A stretch of 64,000 nt of DNA. Source: Tenericutes bacterium HGW-Tenericutes-2 (GTDB lineage Bacteria > Bacillota_I > Bacilli_A > Acholeplasmatales > Acholeplasmataceae). The translations under genes were made by a program, and so were the position numbers. Under the pieces are notes generated by a model that did not search any database, was not told where the DNA came from, and saw nothing but the letters and a program-made list of their open reading frames with translations. The stretch's first letter is position 1; every line of letters starts with the position of its first letter. Of this stretch, positions 40,620 through 49,628 are shown in pieces. The DNA lies in contig PGXL01000006.1 of NCBI GenBank assembly GCA_002839095.1, forward strand, positions 62,001 through 126,000, written 5' to 3'.

Positions 40620-42887
40620 ATGAAACTAAGTAAAGAACAACACGATAACTTCATCATTTTATCATCAAAAAAAGATATGTCAACGATGCTTAGTGATGAA
40701 ACCATTTTTTCTCAGGCAAATGGAATCATAGGCACGAGAAACCATTTTATTGAAGGTTATGGTAAACAAGATTATCCTCAAACCTATATTAATGGTTTCT
40801 ACAACACATACCCATTTCACTATGAAGAAAACTACCAACAGTTTCCTCAAGTTGGTCAGACCATAGTCAATTTACCTGATGCATCACTTACCAAGATATA
40901 CTTTAACGGATCCATTGTCGATTTAGCAAATTGTGAAATGCAGCATGTGAGCAGAACTCTTGATATGAAGAAGGGTTTAGTCAAGAGAAAATCAGAATAT
41001 ATTTTACCTGATGAAACAGTAATTAATATTACAGAAGAAAAACTGGTACCATATGATGAAAATCTTGTTATTTCTAGAGTAACCATCTTATCGACGAAAC
41101 CAGGGATTGTTGAACTAAAGTCAGTACTTAGAATGCCACTTGTCAAACAAGAAGCTCATAAAGACCCAAGATTGTCACATTCAAAAAGACATATGAATTT
41201 ATTAAAAATGGGACTACTTGAACAATCAGGATACTTAACTGCACAAACAACTGAATCCAAACTAAAAATAATCGTTGCTATACATCATGATTTAAATATG
41301 GAATACCAAGTAGAAGATGAACAATTAAACGCCTATCAAAAAATGAACATTCAAGCCAATGAAAGCATTCAATTTACCAAATATTCAGCATATATCTCTG
41401 ACTTAACATCTCAAAATTTAAAAGATGATATGGCAAAAGTATTGAGAAGCATTCAACCCTTTGAATATTATTTAAAGAAAGAAGCTATGAACAAAGAAGC
41501 ATTTTGGAAAAAGACCAGTCTTGAGTTATCAGATAAACTATTGGAAAAAGCGCTTCGCTATAATATTTATCAATTGAATCTAAGCGGTGGGAAAAACTCA
41601 AAAATGCATATCGCAGCAAAGGGCATTAGTGGGGAAGGTTATGAAGGGCATTATTTTTGGGACACTGAGACTTACATGCTTCCATTCTTTATTCTAACAC
41701 AACCTAAAAGAGCGAAAGAATTATTAAAATATCGTTTTGATAAGCTTGATGAAGCACGTGAAGAAGCAAGGAACTTAGGTTGCACTAGAGGAGCGAAGAT
41801 ACCATGGAGAACCATCAATGGTAAGGAGTCATCACCTTATTATCCAGCAGGTAGTGCACAGATACATATAAATAGTGACATTGCTTTAGCTTTCATCAAT
41901 TACTACAATGCAACAAATGATGATGAGTTCATGAACCAATATGGTGTTGAAGTGCTCTTAGAAACAGCTTTACTCTATTTAGAATATGGGCATTTCAAAG
42001 ATCATCAGTTCCATTTAGATAATGTAACAGGTCCTGATGAATACACAACAATAGTTAATGATAACTACTATACAAATCGAATGGCAAAAATGCATTTAGA
42101 GTTTATCTCTGACTATGTAGAAAATCATATAAACAAACTATCTACACTCTTAAAAAAATTAAGTATCACACAAGAAGATTTAAACATGATGAAACTTGCA
42201 GCAAAAGAAATGACTTTGCTTATCAATGAAAAATCTAGAATCATTGAGCAGGATCAAACATTTATGAAGAAAAAGGAATTGGATATCAGTAAAATGTCTA
42301 AAGATCAATTTCCTTTACTGCTTCATTATCATCCCTTGTTTATTTATAGACACCAAGTCTTAAAACAAGCAGATGCTGTTTTAGCTATGGTACTTATGGA
42401 TGATCAACCGATAGATATTTATCAAAATACGAATGATTACTACTTGAAGCGCACGACACATGATTCTAGTTTATCTAAAGGTATATATGGAATAGCGGCA
42501 TATAAATTAGGAAGGCATAAGCTGGCGTATGAATACTTTAAAGAAGTGAGTGAACTAGATTTATTTGACCAAAGAAAGCATACACGTTATGGTTTACATC
42601 TTGCCAATTTAGGTGGTAGTTATCTAATGCTTATCTATGGGGTTCTGGGATTAAGAATGAACTCAATATTATATATTAACCCAGTAGACCAAGAAGAATT
42701 GCCGTATTATAAACTGAATTTCACCTATCAAGGTGCAAAACTGGTGGTTGAACACATAAATAAAATCATCACCATTTCTACAGACAAACCCATTAAACTC
42801 ATGGTTTATGGGAAACTAGTGGATGTAGAAAAAATACTTACTTTTGGAGTCAATCAAATTGACCATATAATTTTTCCAAAAAAATAG
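40620..42887 (+). CDS. GH65 alpha-glucoside phosphorylase (maltose/kojibiose/trehalose type)
   Basis: A 755-residue GH65 enzyme of normal length. The N-terminal beta-sandwich domain holds 'ANGIIGTRNHFIEGY'. The (alpha/alpha)6 barrel holds 'GEGYEGHYFWDTETYMLPFF' (substrate-binding Trp-Asp), and the general acid Glu lies in 'GPDEYTTIVNDNYYTN' (about residue 473). A C-terminal sheet ends the chain. It splits an alpha-linked glucobiose with phosphate into beta-glucose 1-phosphate plus glucose in the cytosol. Linkage specificity (kojibiose, nigerose, maltose, trehalose) cannot be fixed by eye. It starts one base after pgmB. Confidence 0.92.
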   Translation: MKLSKEQHDNFIILSSKKDMSTMLSDETIFSQANGIIGTRNHFIEGYGKQDYPQTYINGFYNTYPFHYEENYQQFPQVGQTIVNLPDASLTKIYFNGSIVDLANCEMQHVSRTLDMKKGLVKRKSEYILPDETVINITEEKLVPYDENLVISRVTILSTKPGIVELKSVLRMPLVKQEAHKDPRLSHSKRHMNLLKMGLLEQSGYLTAQTTESKLKIIVAIHHDLNMEYQVEDEQLNAYQKMNIQANESIQFTKYSAYISDLTSQNLKDDMAKVLRSIQPFEYYLKKEAMNKEAFWKKTSLELSDKLLEKALRYNIYQLNLSGGKNSKMHIAAKGISGEGYEGHYFWDTETYMLPFFILTQPKRAKELLKYRFDKLDEAREEARNLGCTRGAKIPWRTINGKESSPYYPAGSAQIHINSDIALAFINYYNATNDDEFMNQYGVEVLLETALLYLEYGHFKDHQFHLDNVTGPDEYTTIVNDNYYTNRMAKMHLEFISDYVENHINKLSTLLKKLSITQEDLNMMKLAAKEMTLLINEKSRIIEQDQTFMKKKELDISKMSKDQFPLLLHYHPLFIYRHQVLKQADAVLAMVLMDDQPIDIYQNTNDYYLKRTTHDSSLSKGIYGIAAYKLGRHKLAYEYFKEVSELDLFDQRKHTRYGLHLANLGGSYLMLIYGVLGLRMNSILYINPVDQEELPYYKLNFTYQGAKLVVEHINKIITISTDKPIKLMVYGKLVDVEKILTFGVNQIDHIIFPKK

Positions 42888-42899
42888 GAGGAGAAAAAA

Positions 42900-44162
42900 T
42901 TGAAAAAGTTATTATTATTACTTGTTTTAGTGGCTGTTGCATCTACAATTGCTGCATGTCAGCCAAAAGAAAGTACATTAATCATATTTCAAAACAAGAT
43001 CGAAATTGATGAAGTACTAAGAACATATGCAGAAGCATGGGGAGAAGAAAATGGAGTTAACGTTAAAGTCAAGAGTTGCGGTGGCGACACTTGTGCTTAT
43101 GGAACCCAAATTCTAGCTGAATTTCAATCTGATCAACAACCAGACATTTTTGTCATTGAAGGTATGGGTGGATACAACATTTACAAAGATAAAATCCTTG
43201 AATTTGATGATCAACCTTGGCAAGATGACACAGAATTAGAATTCATTGCTGATGGTAAGACTTTTGGTTTCCCTGTTGCAGTTGAAGGTTGGGGTATGGG
43301 ATATAATGAGACAATCCTTACTGCTGCTTTTCTACATGAAGGTCAAGGACGCACAATTGCGAGTTTAGAAGATGTTTCACAAGCTGAATACCTAGAAGTA
43401 TTCCAAGCAATTCAAGCATATTATACAGCTAACAATATGAACGACTATGCAGTTGTTTCTATGGCAGCAGGTGCTGGTATGACTTGGGTAACAGGACTAC
43501 ATAATTTTAATGGTTACTTATCAGCTGGTTTAAGCTATTCTGATAAAACAGTCATTGATAAACTAAACAATGGTCAAGTGGACACAAGCCGTTTATCACA
43601 ACTAGCGAATTGGGTAGAATTACTCTATCAATTTGCAGAACCAACCATTCTTACAACTGGTGGATATAACGAACAAGTTGGTAAGTTTGCAGAAGGTAAA
43701 GCAGCATTTATTCATCAAGGAAATTGGACAGACAGCTCATATGCATCATCTACTTTTAACATGGGTTATTTGCCTCATGCTACAATGACATCAGGAAACA
43801 ATAAGATCTTTATTGGAGCACCTTCTTATTATGTAATCAATAAGGATTCTAAATCAATTGATGCTGCAAATCAATTCCTAAATGATTTAGCTGCATCAAG
43901 TGAAGGACATGACTACATGGTTAATAAAGCGAACATGGTTCCTGCTTTCAATAGCGTAACTTTAGTACCATCTACACCACTTTCTGCAGCAGTGATGTCT
44001 TGGAATCAAGCAGGTAAAGCATATGCTTGGTGGCAAAATGATATGCCTAGCGGATTTGGTATGGACACTCTCGGACCAATCTATTCATTATATGCAGCAG
44101 GCACAATCACTAAGGCACAGTTTATTTCACAAGTAACAAACGCAATTACTGGATTAGCTTGA
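42900..44162 (+). CDS. Sugar ABC transporter substrate-binding lipoprotein
   Basis: A 420-residue family-1 solute-binding protein. Its start is TTG at 42900, with AGGAGGAG 6-9 bases upstream. The lipoprotein signal 'LLLLLVLVAVASTIAAC' has its lipid-bearing Cys at about residue 20. Typical core segments are 'DIFVIEGMGGYNIYKD', 'GFPVAVEGWGMGYNE' and 'KFAEGKAAFIHQGNWTDSSY'. It captures a di- or oligosaccharide outside the membrane for the two permeases encoded upstream. Aromatic residues near 'YAWWQNDMPSGFG' may line the sugar pocket. A hairpin terminator follows. Confidence 0.92.
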   Translation: MKKLLLLLVLVAVASTIAACQPKESTLIIFQNKIEIDEVLRTYAEAWGEENGVNVKVKSCGGDTCAYGTQILAEFQSDQQPDIFVIEGMGGYNIYKDKILEFDDQPWQDDTELEFIADGKTFGFPVAVEGWGMGYNETILTAAFLHEGQGRTIASLEDVSQAEYLEVFQAIQAYYTANNMNDYAVVSMAAGAGMTWVTGLHNFNGYLSAGLSYSDKTVIDKLNNGQVDTSRLSQLANWVELLYQFAEPTILTTGGYNEQVGKFAEGKAAFIHQGNWTDSSYASSTFNMGYLPHATMTSGNNKIFIGAPSYYVINKDSKSIDAANQFLNDLAASSEGHDYMVNKANMVPAFNSVTLVPSTPLSAAVMSWNQAGKAYAWWQNDMPSGFGMDTLGPIYSLYAAGTITKAQFISQVTNAITGLA

Positions 44163-44182
44163 TAAAAAAAATGAAAATAGAG

Positions 44183-44211
44183 AAGAGAGTGTCAAAACTC
44201 TCTTTTCTTTT
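44183..44211 (+). terminator. Hairpin between binding protein and sugar kinase genes
   Basis: AAGAGAGT (44183-44190) pairs with ACTCTCTT (44197-44204), followed by TTCTTTT. Transcription may partly read through to the kinase, as no separate promoter is obvious in the remaining 20 bases. Confidence 0.82.
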
Positions 44212-44232
44212 ATCACGTAAAGGAGTGACATG

Positions 44233-45180
44233 ATGAGGCATTTGGTTTCAATTGGAGAAATGCTTATAGATTTCATACCTGACCAAAAAGGGAAATCATT
44301 AGCAGAAGTCAAAACATTTACTAAAATGGCAGGTGGTGCACCAGCAAATGTTTGTGCTGCATTCGCAAAATTAGGTGGAAAAGCATATTTTATGGGACAA
44401 GTTGGGCAAGATGGGTTTGGGGATTTTTTAATCAAAACACTAAAAGACGCAGGTGTCGATACCTCATATATTAAACAAACACTTGATGCAAAAACAGCAC
44501 TAGCTTTTGTTTCCTTGAAAGAAAATGGAGAAAGAGATTTTATTTTCTATCGAAACCCAAGTGCTGATCAGTTGTTTAGCGAAAAAGATATTGACGTGGA
44601 TGTGCTAGAACATTCTATTTTGCATTTTTGCTCGGTATCTTTATTGGGGTATCCAATTTCAAAAATGCATGAAAAAATAATAAATGAAGCGAAACAGAAA
44701 AAAGCAATCATCAGCTTTGACCCTAATATTCGAAAAGCACTATCTCTAGATGATACTTTTTACCGGTCTATTGTATTAGATTATATAAAGCATGCAGATA
44801 TTGTAAAAATCTCAGATGATGAGTTGTTTTTTATCACTGGTTTTGATTATAAACAAGATGCATTAAGATTTTTGAGTAAGTATAATATACCAATGCTGAT
44901 TATTACTAGAGGAAAAGATGGTGTTGATATAATCATTAATGGTCAGACGATTCATGAAGATGGATTAGCTGTTAAAGTTGTAGATACAACAGGAGCAGGT
45001 GATGCATGGATAGGTTCATTTTTATATCAAATAGCATTTCATGATAATATTATAGATATTCCATCAGTTACACTTCAGGAATATATGAAGATTTCAAATA
45101 TTTTCGCTGCATTGACAACAACCAAATTTGGTGCAATTGACGCGATGCCTACTCAAGAAGAGTTAGAAAAACATCTATAA
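44233..45180 (+). CDS. PfkB-family sugar kinase (fructokinase-like)
   Basis: A 315-residue ribokinase-fold kinase. It has the N-terminal 'SIGEMLIDFIP' and 'KMAGGAPANVCAAFAKLGGKAYFMGQVG' (PfkB signature 1, about residues 32-59), and the C-terminal 'VVDTTGAGDAWIGSFL' (signature 2, catalytic Asp at about residue 258). The GEMLIDF start is frequent in fructokinases. It would phosphorylate fructose released by the amylosucrase-like enzyme encoded next on the other strand. AGGAGTGAC precedes two tandem ATGs at 44230 and 44233; either may be used. Confidence 0.88.
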   Translation: MRHLVSIGEMLIDFIPDQKGKSLAEVKTFTKMAGGAPANVCAAFAKLGGKAYFMGQVGQDGFGDFLIKTLKDAGVDTSYIKQTLDAKTALAFVSLKENGERDFIFYRNPSADQLFSEKDIDVDVLEHSILHFCSVSLLGYPISKMHEKIINEAKQKKAIISFDPNIRKALSLDDTFYRSIVLDYIKHADIVKISDDELFFITGFDYKQDALRFLSKYNIPMLIITRGKDGVDIIINGQTIHEDGLAVKVVDTTGAGDAWIGSFLYQIAFHDNIIDIPSVTLQEYMKISNIFAALTTTKFGAIDAMPTQEELEKHL

Positions 45181-45213
45181 GTAAAAAAGATGTAACAAAA
45201 AAATATAAAAAAT

Positions 45214-45246
45214 AAAAATCTAGGATTGATTCCTAGATTTTTTGTT
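45214..45246. terminator. Bidirectional terminator between kinase and amylosucrase-like genes
   Basis: AAAAATCTAGGA (45214-45225) and TCCTAGATTTTT (45231-45242) form a perfect 12-bp stem with a 5-base loop and T/A flanks usable on both strands. It separates two convergent units. Confidence 0.92.
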
Positions 45247-45263
45247 TTAAGATATTGATTATT

Positions 45264-47084
45264 TCATTTGTTGACTATTGGTTTAATCCAAATATATTCA
45301 TAGGGTGATAAAGAAATGTCTTGTGAATTAAAATCGTATTGCTTTTCATTTATTATATCCTCATAAATTCTTGAAGAAATTGAACCCTTAATTTGATTTA
45401 GATTAAAAACCTTTTGATTTTCACTAAAATTAAATAAACCAAAGTAAGTTTCATTTTGATAAACACGAGCTAAACATAAAACGGAATTATCATTGGATTG
45501 CAGACTATATTGAATCGATCTTCCATCAAAGAATTGATTTACTTTTCTAATCTCAATTAGTTTTTTTAAAGTCTGATACACATGATATTCATGTGTCCCT
45601 GCAATATGACGACGCTTAGCTCTATCCCAGTCGAAAAATGGTCTATGCAGCCATCTTCCTTCATTTTTCTTTGTTAAATTATCTTTAAAACTATGATCAT
45701 TTAAAGTAGCAATCTCATCTCCTGAATAGATAAGAGGAAATCCACGATAGAATAAGATAATACTATGTGCTAAATTGATGCGCTTGATTGCAGTTTGAAC
45801 TGCTTGATTGTCATTACTATGTAATGCCTTTTCCAAACCTAAAAGACTTGCAAGTGTACCATTGGTCCTAGCATCTCTTGTGATTGAGTTGTATTGATAA
45901 TCTTCACCAGAAGAAAAAGAATTTGGGAAGTCACCACCGTAAAAATGAATCAAAAATTGTTTATGCATGAAAGGGTTAAACCCCATGTTTTCAATTGCCT
46001 GCTCATTAAAGCCCCAGCCAATATCATCATGACACCTTACATAATTCATCCATGTACCAGAGTTAGGAATTTTGTTTAAATTAGCATCTAGTGAGATGAG
46101 TCTTGCATCTCTTGTGGCGAAAGAGTTGAAAATATCGACCATTAAATTTGCATTATACATGATTTCACATTCAATGTGTTGCTCAGAACCGAAATATTTA
46201 ACGATTTCATGCGGTTCTACAATAGCTTCACCAAGTAATGCAACTGAAGGACATACCTCAGTCTTAATCAAGTTTAACATTTCAAGAAGTAGGTGAATAT
46301 TTGGCAAATTTCTGCAACTTGTATCAAGTTCTTTCCACATAAACGGAATAGCATCTAGTCTTATCATGTTGATTCCAAGATTAGCAAGATATAGCATGTT
46401 CTCAACCATTCCATTAAATACAAAAGGATTCTTAAAATTTAAATCCCATTGAAACTCGCTAAATGATGTAAAAACATATTTCTTTATTTCAGAAAAGTAA
46501 GTGAAATTCCCTGGGCTCTTGACTGGTAAAACTTCAGGAACAGTTTGATTGAATTGGTTTGGAATTTCATCGCTGTCATACATAATAAACATATCTTGCA
46601 TGTCTTTATTGCCTGACAATGCAGCTTTAGCCCATTGATGCTCTTTTGCTACATGATTGATAACATAATCGACACATAAAAAAATATGATTCTCTCTGAA
46701 AATGTTTATAATTTCAACAAAATCTGAAAGTGTACCAAACTGAGGATTAACGTCTTGATAGTCCTCGACAGCATACCCACCATCATTTTCGCCATCGCGT
46801 GCTTTTAATAAAGGCATCAAATGAATAAGTGTAATACCTAACTCTTTAAAATAACTAATTTTCTCTGCTAAACCTTTGAAATCTTTCCCAAAAAGATCTA
46901 TATAGAGTGTCATTCCAATGAGATCAGACTTAAAATACCAGTCTTGGTGTTGATCTAGATTAATTAAATCCTTTGAACGTGCATTTTTATATGTTTGAAT
47001 GATTTTTTCTAATTGCTCTCTAGCTTCATTTATTTTTGAACTTCGTCCATACATATCGTTATATAATGATAATAATTTGCTCAC
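45264..47084 (-). CDS. Amylosucrase-like GH13 enzyme
   Basis: A 606-residue GH13 protein close to amylosucrases in layout. It has an N-terminal helical domain, 'GMTLYIDLFGKDFKGL' (about residues 55-70) and 'LMPLLKARDGENDGGYAVEDYQDVNP' (about 90-115), a block typical of this subfamily. The nucleophile Asp is in 'MIRLDAIPF' (about 244), the acid Glu in 'LLGEAIV' (about 283) and the third Asp in 'CHDDIGW' (about 351). It uses sucrose to build alpha-glucan, releasing fructose. There is no signal peptide, so it is cytosolic. The start is GTG at 47084 with TGGAGG upstream. Plain sucrose hydrolysis is also possible. Confidence 0.88.
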   Translation of the reverse strand: MSKLLSLYNDMYGRSSKINEAREQLEKIIQTYKNARSKDLINLDQHQDWYFKSDLIGMTLYIDLFGKDFKGLAEKISYFKELGITLIHLMPLLKARDGENDGGYAVEDYQDVNPQFGTLSDFVEIINIFRENHIFLCVDYVINHVAKEHQWAKAALSGNKDMQDMFIMYDSDEIPNQFNQTVPEVLPVKSPGNFTYFSEIKKYVFTSFSEFQWDLNFKNPFVFNGMVENMLYLANLGINMIRLDAIPFMWKELDTSCRNLPNIHLLLEMLNLIKTEVCPSVALLGEAIVEPHEIVKYFGSEQHIECEIMYNANLMVDIFNSFATRDARLISLDANLNKIPNSGTWMNYVRCHDDIGWGFNEQAIENMGFNPFMHKQFLIHFYGGDFPNSFSSGEDYQYNSITRDARTNGTLASLLGLEKALHSNDNQAVQTAIKRINLAHSIILFYRGFPLIYSGDEIATLNDHSFKDNLTKKNEGRWLHRPFFDWDRAKRRHIAGTHEYHVYQTLKKLIEIRKVNQFFDGRSIQYSLQSNDNSVLCLARVYQNETYFGLFNFSENQKVFNLNQIKGSISSRIYEDIINEKQYDFNSQDISLSPYEYIWIKPIVNK

Positions 47085-47125
47085 AATAATCCTCCAAATC
47101 GATAAATATGATTGTTTCTATGTCT

Positions 47126-47154
47126 ATTATAAAATAAAGTGGAAAGGTTTTCAA
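47126..47154 (-). promoter_or_regulatory. Promoter and LacI operator of the amylosucrase-like gene
   Basis: On the minus strand TTGAAA (47154-47149) and TATAAT (47131-47126) are 17 bp apart. TGGAAAGGTTTTCA (plus strand 47140-47153) covers the -35 box and spacer and is nearly identical to the operators at 37837 and 37903. The enzyme therefore appears to belong to the same LacI regulon. Confidence 0.85.
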
Positions 47155-47285
47155 TGTGAACAGTGCACATATTTTTAATTAAAAAATAATGCATCAAGAA
47201 TAGATTGAAATAGTATCAGACTACTCATTCAAAGATAACAAAAAAACACTTACAATTAACAATTTGTAAATGCTTTTTAAATAAC

Positions 47286-48335
47286 TTATGCTTTTATTGC
47301 CCATCTAAGTTTTGCAGATCTTGCTCTACTATTTGAGCTTTGCTCATCCATTGATGGTCTAATAGGACCATCAGTGACTTCACTATAAATACCTTCTCTA
47401 AAATAATACTGAAATGACTTTTTAACTAGTCTATCTTCACCTGAATGAAAGGTAAGAATTGCTACCTTTCCATTTGGCTTTAAAACTGTTGGTAATTTTT
47501 CAAGAAACTCATATAAAGCTTCATACTCATGATTAATATCAATTCTTATTGCTTGAAAGGTTCTTTGACTTGATTTTTTTATTTCTTCATCTCGATCACT
47601 ATATGGAATGAATTTTAAGGCATCACATATCACTTGGTAAAGATCAGAAGTTAAAGCGATATCTTTTCCTTTGTGTAAGTGATTAACGATTCCTGTGGCT
47701 ATTTCCTTCGCATATGGTTCATCTGCATTCTCAACAAGCATGCCTTCGATTTCATCCTTAGTCATTTCCTTTAAACGCATCGATGCACTAATACCAACCT
47801 TTGGATTCATTCTTAAATCTAGTGGACCTCCCGATTTAAAGGAGAAGCCTCTTTCTGGGTTATCAATTTGCATCGATGAAACACCTAAGTCAGCAATAAC
47901 AAAATCAAACTTACCAGAAACTGAAGCTATTAGATCTATCTCTGAGAAGTTCAAGTGATTAATCGTAATGATCTTATCGGTGTATCCTAGCTTTTCTAAT
48001 CGTTCCTTCGTTTTTGGAAGCTCGATTGGATCTTGATCGACTGCATATAAATGACCCTTACCATTTAGCTTTTTTAATATTTCTTCAGTATGGCCACCAT
48101 ATCCTAACGTAGCATCCATTCCGATTTGACCTGGTTTAATATCTAAAAAATCAAGAATCTCAGCAACACATATCGGCCGATGCATTCCAGCTGGAGTCAT
48201 TCCCTTTTCGATGATCTTAGCGATGGTATCCTTATATTTTTCTGGTTCAAGCTCTTTATATTTCGCTTCAAAAGACTTTGGATGTGTCCCTGAATATCGA
48301 ATACGTCTTTGATGTTTTTTTTCTGTATTTTCCAT
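47286..48335 (-). CDS. rsmH: 16S rRNA m4C1402 methyltransferase
   Basis: A 349-residue RsmH/MraW. The SAM-binding motif is 'IGMDATLGYGGHTEEIL' (about residues 75-91), with 'YAVDQDP', 'FDFVIADLGVSSMQIDNPERGFSF' (catalytic region) and the C-terminal 'SNSRARSAKLRWA'. It has an extra, basic N-terminal segment of about 50 residues ('RRIRYSGTHPKSFEAKYKELEPEKY'), found in a long form of the family. In walled bacteria rsmH normally begins a cell-division/wall cluster; here it stands alone. AGGAAT precedes the ATG. Confidence 0.96.
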   Translation of the reverse strand: MENTEKKHQRRIRYSGTHPKSFEAKYKELEPEKYKDTIAKIIEKGMTPAGMHRPICVAEILDFLDIKPGQIGMDATLGYGGHTEEILKKLNGKGHLYAVDQDPIELPKTKERLEKLGYTDKIITINHLNFSEIDLIASVSGKFDFVIADLGVSSMQIDNPERGFSFKSGGPLDLRMNPKVGISASMRLKEMTKDEIEGMLVENADEPYAKEIATGIVNHLHKGKDIALTSDLYQVICDALKFIPYSDRDEEIKKSSQRTFQAIRIDINHEYEALYEFLEKLPTVLKPNGKVAILTFHSGEDRLVKKSFQYYFREGIYSEVTDGPIRPSMDEQSSNSRARSAKLRWAIKA

Positions 48336-48504
48336 TGTTTTATTCCTATCATTTTCCTACTATATTGCAGGTTACGACCTATTTTATCATAGAATGGATG
48401 AACATATTCACATTTAGGCAAACGATTCATAACAAAGCATAAAATCTAAGCACATGCACATAACGATGACAAAATGCAAGAAAATAAAAAAAATGAACAG
48501 AGTG

Positions 48505-48533
48505 TTGACAATACCTATAAACTATTATACAAT
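48505..48533 (+). promoter_or_regulatory. Promoter of the YwaF-like/PadR/HAAS operon
   Basis: TTGACA (48505-48510) and TACAAT (48528-48533), 17 bp apart, 45 bases before the first start codon. Confidence 0.8.
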
Positions 48534-48577
48534 AGATAGTAGTGAACAACGTGTTGTACTTTCTTGCAAAGGAGCAA

Positions 48578-49324
48578 ATGATGAATATCGTATGGATTGG
48601 ATTATCATGGTTATTTTTAATGCATGTGCTATGCGCAGTGCTATTCAAACTAGATAAAAGACAAGCTTTCTTTTGGATCAGAATCATATCCATTGTTTTG
48701 TTAACTCAAAAGATAATTGATTATGGTTTAAGTTGGATTCAAAGCGACTTCACAAAAATGCCTGTAGAGTATTCTGCAATTACATATATTTTATTTTCGA
48801 TAACCTTTCTTTTCAACATAAAGTTTTTAAAGACGTTTGTAACATTTGCTGCATTTCTATCAGGAATTGGATACTTAATCACCTTCCCTTTCTTAGGCGC
48901 TGTATTTATTGAAGGAAATGGTGTTTTCACAACAGTACTTGCACTGATCAATCATAGTTTACTTTACATAGGCTCAATTTTAGTAATGAGACATCATCTA
49001 TTTAATGCACAAAATAGAAGATCTATATTGATTATGACTGTCTTAGTTGTAGCATTTTCAATAACTATGCAATTCTTTATTAACTTTGAGAACCGGTATC
49101 TATTTATTTACATGCTTTTAGATGGTAGAATATTATATAATCTATTTCATAACATTGATATCAATGGATTCATCTATTTGCCGTATAATCTTTTGATTGT
49201 ATCTATTTATTTAGGTGTGATATCCATTTTTTACAAAATCAATAAAAAGATATACAATGTAAAAACGAGAAGTGAGTTTTTACTCATTGAAAAAGGAGCT
49301 ATCCATCATGAACATACAGTATAA
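48578..49324 (+). CDS. YwaF/TMEM164-like seven-span membrane protein
   Basis: A protein of about 248 residues with seven hydrophobic spans and little extramembrane sequence. The pattern fits the YwaF (TIGR02206)/TMEM164 group of integral membrane proteins: short loops and a histidine near 'VLALINHSLLYIGSILVM' (about residues 123-140). TMEM164 relatives are acyltransferases; the bacterial role is not known. AAAGGAG is 4-7 bases before the ATG at 48578. The PadR gene starts within its last codons, so the two are cotranscribed. Confidence 0.6.
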   Translation: MMNIVWIGLSWLFLMHVLCAVLFKLDKRQAFFWIRIISIVLLTQKIIDYGLSWIQSDFTKMPVEYSAITYILFSITFLFNIKFLKTFVTFAAFLSGIGYLITFPFLGAVFIEGNGVFTTVLALINHSLLYIGSILVMRHHLFNAQNRRSILIMTVLVVAFSITMQFFINFENRYLFIYMLLDGRILYNLFHNIDINGFIYLPYNLLIVSIYLGVISIFYKINKKIYNVKTRSEFLLIEKGAIHHEHTV

Positions 49325-49628
49325 AAAAGGTGTCTTGGATTTACTCGTTTTAAGCATGCTTGAGAAAAAAGATCAATATGGGTATGATATCTCCGACACT
49401 TTAAGTATGAAGATTAGTCTTTCACCAGGAACTGTTTATCCAATACTAAGGAAATTAAAGGATGAGGGGTTAGTTACCACCTATTTATCAGAAGTGAGTG
49501 GTGGACCTGCTAGAAAGTATTATAAATTAACACAAAGTGGAAAGAAGAAACTTTCTGAATCTAAAGCAGAATGGATTGAATTTGTTAAAACCACTTTAGA
49601 AATATTGGAGGATAATCAAAATGAATAA
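49308..49628 (+). CDS. PadR family transcriptional regulator
   Basis: A 106-residue winged-helix repressor. It has the N-terminal 'KGVLDLLVLSMLEKKDQYGYDISDTL', the recognition region 'LSPGTVYPILRKLKDEGLVTTYL' and 'GPARKYYKLTQSGKKKLSES'. PadR proteins repress their own operons and respond to membrane or drug stress. The ATG at 49308 has AAAGGAGC 8 bases upstream and overlaps the YwaF-like gene by 17 bases. Its stop overlaps the next gene by 8 bases, the classic PadR-DUF1700 arrangement. Confidence 0.93.
   Translation: MNIQYKKGVLDLLVLSMLEKKDQYGYDISDTLSMKISLSPGTVYPILRKLKDEGLVTTYLSEVSGGPARKYYKLTQSGKKKLSESKAEWIEFVKTTLEILEDNQNE

Noticed and set aside
48427-48693. Minus-strand ORFs upstream of rsmH
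   Set aside because: They are Cys/His/Tyr-rich shadows across the promoter and start of the YwaF-like gene, without initiation signals.
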